Below are positions 11,209 through 20,552 of a stretch of DNA of 64,000 nucleotides, one piece after another. Origin of the DNA: Nigrospora sphaerica (Eukaryota; Ascomycota; Sordariomycetes; Amphisphaeriales; Apiosporaceae); contig JAGVVL010000009.1 in NCBI GenBank assembly GCA_018287875.1, positions 1 to 64,000 of the forward strand. The letters run 5' to 3'. Below the pieces are notes generated by a model, which searched no databases, had not been told where the DNA came from, and saw only the letters and a program-made list of their open reading frames with translations. Numbering within the stretch: position 1 is the stretch's first letter; each line of letters opens with the position of its first letter. The position numbers were made by a program, and so were the translations under genes.

Positions 11209-11766
11209 AGTGAAAATCAGGTCCATCGTCCGGTTTCTAGTGTCAGCAGTTTTGGAGCTGAGGGTAAAAAGTGTAGTACCTGCATACAACGAGCTGAAGC
11301 ATTGGAAGTACCTTTTATTAGCTTTAGCAGCATCTGGATGAAGCACCGCCATATACGCCGCTGAACTTCTGGAGAAGAGACGTAGACGGGGACACCATTT
11401 AGGTTAAAACCAGATGCTTTTATTTTGAATAAAGTCAAATATCTTTCTCGTTGCGATGGATAGTACCTCATTGGCCCTAGAGTGGGAAGTCGGGCTAATA
11501 AGGTACTATCTGCCTCAATAAGAAAGGAATCTGACCCTATACAAGCGAAAATAGAAGCATCTTAATTTGAAGATACAGAGAATTTGGGTCTACATATGTT
11601 CTACAGAGACTTAGCAGCATATTATGGCGGTACTTCATCCTGATTATGCTAAGGCTGATGAATGGCGCTTCCAATGCCGCGGCTCGTACTATGCAGGTAC
11701 TGCAATTTTACTTTCAGCACCAGATGTGCTGTCACTAGGAACCGGACGCTGAACCTGAATTTCACT
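11209..11766. mobile_element. Full-length foldback element (558 bp)
   Basis: The whole 558-bp element is an imperfect palindrome centred near 11484. The left arm from AGTGAAAATCAGG onward matches the reverse complement of the right arm ending CCTGAATTTCACT almost throughout, with scattered substitutions. Landmarks such as CAGTACCTGCAT, CATTGGAAG and GATAGTACCT occur mirrored in both arms. It encodes nothing and is a non-autonomous transposon of the same family as 10096-10458. The source of its transposase is not in the window. Confidence 0.8.
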
Positions 11767-12667
11767 ATACAGGTGTATGATTATGTAGAACTAGGACTGG
11801 ATTCTGGGAGTGGATTGATGCGCGAAGAATTAGTGGACTGATTAGAAAGTCGACTTCTACTTGCAGTCGCATTACTGTATCTAGCCGACTAGCACTACCA
11901 CCAAATTGATCTGCTGGGTAACTTTTGTAAGGGGTCAAGACCGAGTGGGATACTCTGAGGTTTATTATCTGGATATACAAGGAGGAATCTCCGTGGAGAT
12001 TCCTTTCCCTGCTCATCGTCAGAAGCCGCGGTTCTATGTGCATGTCTTATGTCCTCAGACACAGCCTTGTGAGGATGCCAGAGGATTCTATTGGCACTCT
12101 GGATCATACGAAGGGTATTCCTCGAGTCTTTTCTAGGAAGGGCTTCAATGATTACACTGTCCTTAATTTCAGCGCTACTAGTACGCTCAGCGCGAAGGTC
12201 TTTGATTCAGGAACCTGAAAAGCCCAAGGCTGACTTTCGCACTCTAAAATCTGTGGAAGAATTGTTTAAGAACGAGAGTAACACGAAGAGAGAGTTCCCT
12301 TTGTAACATAGCACCTAGTTAGTATTCTAGGTGGTATAGGCTTTTAGAATTGCCTCCAAATAGCACAGAGATTTACAATCAGAACCTGATTTTAAGTTGA
12401 ACACAATTCATAATCTAAAGCTAAGCGGAATAAACAATCTAGCTGTGGAAGCAGTCAGGAACTATTACTTAATAGGAAACGCCCATCGCACAACACATTA
12501 CCAAGACCAGCTTGGAGACCATGACAAAAGGAAAGGTTATGGGAAAGAAACGGCAAAGAATTCAGTAAAGCAAGAGGAAAATTGAAAAAAAAGAACCGTC
12601 ATGCGGCTATAAAGCCACAAAGTAGGCTCCACGTAGTAGGAAAATCACTACCAATGCGCGATCACCG
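11767..12667. other. Gene-free spacer
   Basis: No convincing gene. Short open frames such as 12397-12585 have no recognisable domain and no splice support. The spacer between the two foldback elements (10459-11208) likewise holds only degenerate GATCCAG-like words and the CA repeat. Confidence 0.5.
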
Positions 12668-13822
12668 CTATTCTGCTTCGTCGTGCAGCATCTCATCCCT
12701 TTCGACGGGTGTCGGGGACCTGTCCTCAGATTTTCGCTCCTCTTCGCACCATTTCTGATAGCGTTCTTCACAAGCCTTTGCAGCCATCACAATGGCCACA
12801 TCCGCCATTCCAATTCCCTGTTCCTTCGGGATTAGCACAGACGTCCCGAGCATGATATCATTTTCTAATGGCCACTTCTTGTTGCCCCATCTTTTCCGAA
12901 TATCCGTCCGAGTCACCCAGCTTGTCCGAGTCTCGCCTTCTTCATTCTTAAACTTGGCAAGAACGAGAGTATAAGGTGAACGTTTCTTTCCTTTTGGACC
13001 AGCTGGCCAGAACTTGGGGTTTAGTAAGCGCTCTGGGCATGGATTATCGTCGGGGGTTTTGTCATCGACGGCTGATTTATTTTGGGTTGAGGATTTATCA
13101 TTGGCTGAAAAGTCCCATGCCACTCCTTGAATGGCAGTGATTTTGAACTCCTCACCAGGTCTGTGCTTTCGGAGATCTTTCTTCTTGTCTTGGGTTATAC
13201 CGGACTGGATAAGTGTTTGTGGTACTATGCGGAACCTTGTCGAGTTTCTTGGTCCTTGCTGCAGGACAACCCACGTCTGTCCCCAGTAGCCTGGTATCCA
13301 ACCCAGAAGCTGTGACCCATCCTCGAGTTGGTATTTATTGCCAAGGCCCAGCTTTCCAAGGACGTCTGTGATTGTAACGAGGTCGTCCGGGTCCTTGTTG
13401 GATGATGACAATTTCGAGTCTGTATCACTAATTGGAGCGGTATTCGACGCTGGGCCAGCCTTTGCGGTCTTCATGATTTCGCTGGATTTGAGTTTGGCCA
13501 AAGGTTTTACGTCCTCTTGACTTGGAGAGTCTGGAACAAATAGGGCCTCATCCTTTGCCAGACTATCGTTGTCTACTGGAGGATCTACATCCATATCTCT
13601 CGATGGGCGTGGAATAGTATCCGAAGCATTCTGAATTTCGTTGATCTCTTCTATCGCGGCTAGGCCGGTCGCACCTCCATTATTCTCTAATTGATTTTTG
13701 GAGACTCCTGGAGGCTTGGAAGTAGAGTTTCTGCGTGAAGATCGTCCGGATGCAATAGAAGGTCTGCGTGAATGTCGTTCGGAAGCAGTAGAGTTTCTGC
13801 GTGAACGTAATACAGGGGCCAT
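12668..13822 (-). CDS. Hypothetical protein with basic Ser/Arg repeats
   Basis: An intronless 384-residue frame starting at an ATG 55-64 bp downstream of a TATA-like site. Residues 1-35 carry repeated RRNST, RRPSIAS and RRNSTS words, which resemble basic phosphorylation or nuclear-targeting motifs. Residues 40-150 are acidic and low-complexity. The middle (about 150-230) holds a folded-looking segment with GWIPGYWGQTWVVLQQGP. The tail is charged (KWCEEERKSEDRSPTP). I do not recognise the family. It is divergent from the chromodomain-like gene and shares a 1.7-kb intergenic region with it. Codon use and the absence of stops support a real gene. Confidence 0.7.
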   Translation of the reverse strand: MAPVLRSRRNSTASERHSRRPSIASGRSSRRNSTSKPPGVSKNQLENNGGATGLAAIEEINEIQNASDTIPRPSRDMDVDPPVDNDSLAKDEALFVPDSPSQEDVKPLAKLKSSEIMKTAKAGPASNTAPISDTDSKLSSSNKDPDDLVTITDVLGKLGLGNKYQLEDGSQLLGWIPGYWGQTWVVLQQGPRNSTRFRIVPQTLIQSGITQDKKKDLRKHRPGEEFKITAIQGVAWDFSANDKSSTQNKSAVDDKTPDDNPCPERLLNPKFWPAGPKGKKRSPYTLVLAKFKNEEGETRTSWVTRTDIRKRWGNKKWPLENDIMLGTSVLIPKEQGIGMADVAIVMAAKACEERYQKWCEEERKSEDRSPTPVERDEMLHDEAE

Positions 13823-13876
13823 TTTGTGTTAAAGATGCAACGGAAAGACAGTGAGTTAAAGACTGTTTGGACGGCT

Positions 13877-13886
13877 TATATTTATA
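13877..13886 (-). promoter_or_regulatory. TATA-like box
   Basis: On the minus strand this reads TATAAATATA, 55-64 bp upstream of the ATG at 13822, a plausible core promoter distance. Confidence 0.45.
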
Positions 13887-14583
13887 TCTCAAGCTTGGAT
13901 TTGGGTGGCCAATTGTCTATCCACTCTGTGAGCGCCAATAATTTATATTTGTAATCGAGAAGGCGGTGTTGCACCTCCCGGGTTAGGCCTCCTTCCTGAT
14001 CCGGCCTCGCGCCACTGCGCACCCCTGTCAGCAACCCCCCGTTCATATATATATCTCGTTCTTCCCAGTGTCCCTCCAAAGTATTCTTGACTTCTTTCTC
14101 TCCTCTGTCGCATCCGATTGTCTCTTCCCCTCATCTCTCTTCCAATCAGATGGCTCTCTGAAGTGCGCGATCCGTGAGGCCTCCCGCCCTTCTCGCCTTT
14201 ACTTCCTTGCCATTTACTCCAGCGAAATCGGATCACATCCACTTGAGCCACCATCATGCCGCCTTGATTTCGTTCCTACCTGGCTGACTCTAAGCGCGCA
14301 TCCTTGAGAACGAAGCTCTGGCTCTGACTCTACGGCAAGAAAGCTACCTGCGCGCATCTGGCCTGTCCATGCTGCTTTCGGGCCTGTCGGCAACGGATGC
14401 TGACCCTCTCGTGTGTGCCTGTTGCGCTGCCATGTGGAGTCTTTGGCTACTCTCAGAGACGTTGGCCAAGCTGGAATTGATCACCAACAGCCACATCAGC
14501 ACACAGACCCTCTATGGCTCGCATGCATCGCATGAATCATTCCGGTCCCTCGCCACGGCCTCCGCCGGCTGTGCTAGATGACG

Positions 14584-14893
14584 CGTCAGCAACCCGACCT
14601 TTCATGCGGCCTCTTGTGCTCAGCTGAGCAACACCCATGTTTTCTGCCATCCAATCGCGTACTCATGCTACCGGCGGCTATGAGGCCACGTCAGCGCCGC
14701 GGCCTGTTCTGCGACCCTGAAACCTCGGATCACTCGTACCCGGCGGCTATATTGAATGCCGCGTCAGCGCTGCGACCTTTTATGCGGCCTCTTCAGGTGA
14801 CCCCCCTCACCGCCTCAACAGCTTTGAGTCCATGTCAGCGCCGCGGCCTGTTTTGCAACCCTGAAACGTCGGATCAATCGCATCCGTGCTATT
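14584..14893. repeat. Interleaved diverged direct repeats
   Basis: Two repeat types alternate. Type A (GCGTCAGCxxxxCGACCTTT then TATGCGGCCTCTT) is at 14584-14615 and 14762-14793. Type B (GTCAGCGCCGCGGCCTGTT through CCTGAAAC..TCGGATCA) is at 14690-14750 and 14834-14893, 144 bp apart. An open frame at 14578-15057 runs across them but its protein is just the repeat translated. The function is unknown. Confidence 0.7.
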
Positions 14894-15348
14894 CATATCC
14901 GGCTGTCCACTTACGGCCGTGGTGGCTGTGGTGGGCGCTGTATGGTGATCACAGCCGAGTCTTTGACCTTCCGCTTTCGATTAGGATTCTCGACTTCGAA
15001 CAAGGACGAGAAATTACCAGCGCTTGTTTCCCAAATCCCAATGGATGGGCTGATTAGGATTAGGAGGACCGGTTAAACTCTACGTCACGGACATGCCATA
15101 ACGGATCGATTCAGCCTCAGCAACAGCCGATTTTCCGGCCCCGGAATTCAACAGCGGGCAGTAGCTTCGCATGTGATCCCCTTGATGGCACGACTTGGAA
15201 TAGAAATGAGCTCATGAGATGGAGGCAAGGCTGACTGATCTTAGGCTGTCTGCCTTATGACAAGCCAGCTAGATCAGCAGGATGTCACGTGGGTGATGGA
15301 GGTGCCACCAAGAAGCCCATTCAAGCAACATGAACACCTCTCTTGTAG

Positions 15349-15356
15349 TATAAATA
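15349..15356 (+). promoter_or_regulatory. TATA-like box
   Basis: TATAAATA on the + strand, 136 bp upstream of the proposed ATG at 15492. Confidence 0.4.
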
Positions 15357-15491
15357 ACTGATCTCCTCGAAATTAGTGCAGGTAAATCATACCAAACAAT
15401 CCTAACGCTTGATTTCCACTTTCACCGCAAGATAAGCTCTACGCAGGAACCCCACAGCTTGTTACTCTTTGTCATACTCCACGATACCATC

Positions 15492-17378
15492 ATGACTTGG
15501 TTTTCCGAGAACCCCACTAAGACCCCTAGTATTCCACTTAAGGCCGATGACAATCGGGCAACCTTCCCGTGTTCCATGGACCAGCCCCAGATTCGTGGGT
15601 ATAGCCAGACTCAGATGCCGTCTGGATCTCATTCATCAGAGCCAATTGTTATTGATGACGACGACGATGACGATGACGACGACGGCAACGAGTTTCTTCA
15701 GGAGGGTCATCGTTCCCCTGAGAGTCGCGGTATTGACTTTCCTGTGAACTCCCCTAAGAGCATGACCGAAAACCTGCGGGGTCCGTGCCGTCAAACCCCT
15801 CAGAATGGAAGGCTTGGGCTTCGACAGTCTTCGTGGGGCTTTGGACAGGGCCTCCAAAACCATCGACATCAAACTACTCAGAGCAGTGGCACCGGTCCCG
15901 TCAGTAACTCCACGGGGAGAGTTCAGCCACACCAGCAACACGACGGCCAGTCCACCGAGAGAAACATCAGCACAGTTCCAAGCCTACATTCTAGAGCCGG
16001 GATTCATCCGGGCAGAAATCAGTCAAGCAAAGAGACAGCCCCAAAAGGAACAAGGTATGACCCTACTTAAAGTCGCATCTTCATTCTAGATGGACTCACG
16101 TTGGAGAACAGTGCCCAAGAACGTGCATTCTCCAGAGGATGTGTTTCTTCGACGGAATCCTATGAAGAGACGGTCTTGAGTGTATCACACGAGAGAATGG
16201 CAACCACTGCACCGTTTGACGGATTGGATGACACCACCATAGCCGAAATTGCAAGATCGTATGCGAACGTACCAGATACCCAGCAAACTTCGGATGCACA
16301 CATTCCAGGGGTAGGCAGATCCGAAACTAGCGACACGAGCCAACGCACGGTTCTTGGGTCGCTGCCTCTCGATTACCCATTAGGCGAGAGCTTCATTGTG
16401 GATGCTTCTGCCCCAGCTTCCATACAGCTCCCCGACCTACATAACAACCCCACAGAGCCTGTCAATTTCTGGAGCACCGGCAGGAGCCCCAGTTCCCTTC
16501 GCAGACAGAAACGAAGAAAGGCAAAGCTCTCCCGGAGTCATTTTGTGCATGCAGCTGAAGAGCCATCCGATGATCACATTACCAGCGACAGCGACTTCGA
16601 GGCAGAGTATGGTTCACCCAAACGACAAAGGAAGACCCTGAGTTCACGGAGAAGGTCCCTTCAAAGAAATCCCAAAAGCAAATCACTAGATTCCAATTCA
16701 GCCGCAGCATCCACCAACCTAAACCAGCCACTGCCTCTTCCCATTGACTCTCCGCATAGTCAAGTGTATCCACTTCCCGACACGAGAATCATATGCACTG
16801 AATCACATGGGAAGACATTTTTCCAATTACAGTTTACTTGGGATAGGTGCCATCACACAGAGGATGATCGGAATGAGGGCGGGAGTCGAAGCACGCAACG
16901 TGTCTCAGGACATCAGGAGCAAAGGTCACGCAAGGGCTCTCGAAAGCCGACAAGCATCGATGACGGTATATTCCAACTGAATTATCCTACTATTGATGAA
17001 TCTTCTTGAACTCCTACTTACAAAAAGGCAGAATCTGACGTTTATGATGCCAATTGCATTCTGACTCGTTGGAAAAAACGCTCCTATTTGGTCCTTTGGG
17101 CCGACGGGTCTTGTACCTGGGAGCCGAAGAGCCACCTTAGCGAGGACCTCATCAATGATTTCGAAAGAGAATTCGATGGCTTCCGAAAGGGAGTGGAAAT
17201 AATCGCTACCCGGGTGGTGAAAGGGCCGAAGTCCAAAGGAGAGAGGGTATTGTATCACCTAAAGTGGCAGGGGCGCCCGGAGAAAGAGAAATGTTGGGTT
17301 GAGGAGGACACTTTAAGCCCGAGCTTACGAGAAGAGTACCGACAGACGCAAGAGGCTGGCATGTCACGACGAGGCTGA
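15492..17378 (+). CDS. Chromodomain-like protein with acidic SIM-like motif
   Basis: The proposed exons 15492-15691, 15804-16054, 16090-16965 and 17032-17378 join in phase into 557 residues. The last two introns have good donors and acceptors; the first (donor GTTTCT) is less certain and could be replaced by reading straight on in the first frame. Residues 55-65 hold PIVIDDDD followed by a run of Asp, like a SUMO-interacting motif. The middle is Ser/Thr-rich with basic patches (RRQKRRKAKLSR, PKRQRKTLSSRRRS) suited to nuclear import. The C-terminus has two chromodomain-like segments: YLVLWADGSCTWEPKSHL and, after about 25 residues, VLYHLKWQGRPEKEKCWVEE. A chromatin-reader role is inferred, not shown. 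Some such proteins derive from retroelement integrases, but no integrase is seen here. Confidence 0.65.
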
Positions 17379-19219
17379 TTTCGGTACCTGCTGTTTATCG
17401 GTTGTTTGTACAAGTCTCACCTCACGCCGCGTCCTGGAGACGAACAAGAAGGCATTTTGATTTCTTTGATTTACATTTTTTGTCTCTTTTAACAGTTCTG
17501 GGTTTATAGCTTGCAGGATAGGTCTTTCCTAAGTAGAATATAGTTTTACTATCCCTGAAACTACCTAATATCTCACATTCAACCGCAACACTTTAACTAG
17601 TCACCAGAGTGTTTAGGCTCGTGAAATCTCGCCCGCCACTTGGCCAGTTAAATATTGGGAATGGCTCATCTTCAGCGACATCTTCTTCTCAATCGATTCT
17701 TTCAATGCTGACATGGCCTGGATCACAGAGACGACCGACGTCAAGGCGGTGTTGCAGCTTGAACTTGGCGTATTAGAGGAAGCTCGGAAACTAGACGAGG
17801 AGAGACGCCAGGCCGGGGCCCGAAGCCTTGTACGCAACCTACGTGATCTTTACCCTCCATCTTCTCTTCCTTGCTTCTAGCTGAGCCGTTTCTGCCATAG
17901 GTAGTCCTCTCTATAGCTTATCTCTCTTTGTTAAACACAACATCGCTACGGCCGAGAAGCTCGAAGCTACGGCCGGGTTCTAGGCCCTCATCGGGGCGAA
18001 ACTAAGTGAATCGTCATTCGTCACCTTCACGGCGGGCCAACTTCCGGGGACTAGAAATCAATGCCGGGCGGAGTCCACGCGGCGATCCGAATGAGGCATC
18101 TACTAGCCTAACTCCTCGCTGGGCGGCAGCCGTTCGGTTCCGTTTGGACTACGGCGCCGAGACTGCCTACAGCCATCTTGGGCACAGAAACGTGCGACAG
18201 AATCCTCCCGCCGGTCGAGCCCAAGAGCGTCGTCGACTTCAAGCCTACGCGTGGCTTCGTAACCGCCAACCAAACGATTCCCACCACGCGTCGCCAAGAC
18301 GTCCCCGGGATCCTCACCATGAAACCAGACGACAAAAAAGCCCGCCTTCTCCTAAAGCCTCATCCAGGACTTGACCGAAGGCATCTCTTTCCGAGGTAGT
18401 CGTAACGGGACCCGGGGCTGCCGTCAAGTCCTCGCTTGAGACCGAGCGCCTTCAGTGGCCGACGCGGGGAGCTGGGAACGTGTACGGCATCCAGAGGGCG
18501 GGCGGCGCGGTGCATCCACGTGTTCGTCCACGGAAACCCACCTGAGGTTTGGCATCAAAGGCGGCCCGCAGTGCCAGGGTTTCGGGTGTGCCTTATATTA
18601 GCGAGAGGCTCTACCGCCCGGCGCGCCAAAGATGGGTCGAGAAAGCGGACGTCCAGTATTTTATAACCCACATGCGTGATGCCCTCGAACGAGCGAGCTC
18701 TATGGTGTCGAGATCATGTTAGATGGAACCTAGGCGCTGTTTATGAAGGCGTGGAGGGAGGAGGAAGCGTAGGAAGGACCTGTTGTCTTTGCGGAGGTCT
18801 CGAGATTTGGATGGAGGTTTCGGGGACGACGATGGAGGGACGGGTTGGGCATGGTCCTATGATTCCTCCCCCGTCAGTTCGACTCCGGTCTCTTAACGGC
18901 GGGTATCGAGTAGGAGCCGGCAACCCGGAATAGCGCGGCACGGCCCGCACAGTAGACTCGGGTCTCGAAGCCAGGGCGCTACTAGAGCCACGCGCGAGTG
19001 CGAGCCTGATGGGGTCGCTCATTGGATGCTGTCGGCCAAGTTCAGAGCTTACTATGCGTTTCTCTATTTCTTTCTTCGTCACGATCGTTGCCTCCGATTT
19101 GGTGGGATCTGGTCGGTTGCTTGGCGGATTTGAACGCTGTTGGGAGTCGTGAAATTACCGGTACACGCGGAATGGACCGTACGTTCATCAAGGCTACCTT
19201 TGGCCGCCTGGTACGCCCA
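17379..19219. other. GC-rich gene-free region
   Basis: GC-rich DNA with many overlapping open frames on both strands and none with a recognisable domain. A 55-residue + strand frame at 17713-17880 (beginning MAWITETTDVKAVLQLEL) has a plausible amphipathic composition and could be a gene fragment, but I cannot assign it. Confidence 0.45.
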
Positions 19220-19600
19220 AGTCGTATTATGTTTAAGCTGCGAAAAGCAGCACCGAACGCGCTTTCGACGCCTAGATGCAAAACGCAGGAACCTCCGCAT
19301 GGCCACAGAACGATGGCAGCGGAGGTTGGCTGCCCGAATTGAGACGAATGGGGCGGGCCAGCGGGTGGCCGCTGTTCGCCAGGAAACGCGTTGTGGCGCC
19401 TGGAGGAGAGGAGTGCGGGGCTGTCCCGCAGTACTACGCCACTCAACCACGCAACATGAGGCACAGAACGAAACGTCATGTTACCGCTTCGCGAGTCCGT
19501 GCCCAGGGATCCGAAGCGAACCATGGAAAGGGCCTGATGGGCATGCTCGGCCCCCGACGGCCAGCCATGACTACGGCAACGCCTACGCCTCGTCGGATCG
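19220..19600 (+). repeat. Diverged repeat flanking the NLR, left copy
   Basis: Aligns along its length, with many substitutions and small indels, to 24835-25250 in the same orientation. Landmarks shared by both are AATGG..GGCCAGCG..TGGCC, CTGTTCGCC, GAGTGCGGGGCT and GGGCATGCTCG. In one frame both copies read WQR.LAA..E.NG.GQRVA, so they may descend from a coding element, but both are now broken. Confidence 0.65.
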
Positions 19601-20552
19601 CCAATTTTATCCTTATAACAAAAGACAACACAACAAGAGAAGGCTGGGCAGCAGAGTGGGGGAACACTAGTTGGCGTTGGGCTAATTGGTACGGGCGTAG
19701 CGCCCCAGCACTGCCTTCACCTACCGACGCCGCCGTCGCTGCGGCGAACCACTGCCATACCTTATTCTTATCGCTATTCGGCATATTCATTAATGTCATC
19801 AAGAATGACGCACAGTACTTCTCCCAGTGTCGCCGCCCTCCATCTCGGACGCGATCACGTTATGTTCCCAAGCAATATGGTCGCGGTGCCACTGCCCCGC
19901 TGCATTCGGTTGCACGCGTTCTAGCGGGGCTATTGGTGTTGCGACAGCACCGCAGACAACCAGAGCCACCGCTGCATCCGGTAAGCCAACCTAGGCTACC
20001 TCAGGGCATATCGATATCAAGTCCAGCAACCATCCAACTTTACTGAAGTAAAACACGATTCTTTTATTCGCAGCCCTTGAAGTTACATGAGGGCAGCTTC
20101 ATTATTACATTCGGGCTGGCCAGGTCTGGGTAGGTCGCGCCTCGTCACTGCCATGGAGAGGTCCGGCTGACGAGACTTAATTGTTACGGTTCAACCTTGC
20201 CCCGAAACTGTACCATCCCGCAAGCGAGCGATCCTACTCCGTCTTCCAGTTGAGCTTGGGCACCTACGGAATTTTCTAGCTAAAGAGGCAATTGCTGGAA
20301 GTAACGAGATGCTCCAATGCAGTCTATGCGAGCCTTCTAGAAACAGTAGCTTTACAACTCACAAAGGTGACAAGCTATGTACTACGATTCCATTACCCAC
20401 GATACCGATTCTCGAATCTTCGAGTGTAACAGTGCGAGGTCTATAAATATTTGGCGCCCCCTGGGACCCTCCATTTACAGAGAGAGTAAAAGAAAAGAAC
20501 AGAGAGTAAAAAAAAGAACAGAGAGAAGAGCTCTAGCAGCACGCAGTTAAAC
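19601..20552. other. Gene-free spacer downstream of the NLR
   Basis: No supported gene. It holds the 3' flank of the NLR gene (which is transcribed leftward). Confidence 0.5.

Noticed and set aside
13943..14257. 104-codon minus-strand frame upstream of the 13822 gene
   Set aside because: Random-looking composition in a shared promoter region.
15692..15803. Reading straight through in the first frame of the chromodomain-like gene
   Set aside because: It cannot connect in phase to the following exon at 16090 using the clear GTATGA..CTAG intron, so an intron here is preferred, although the donor is weak.
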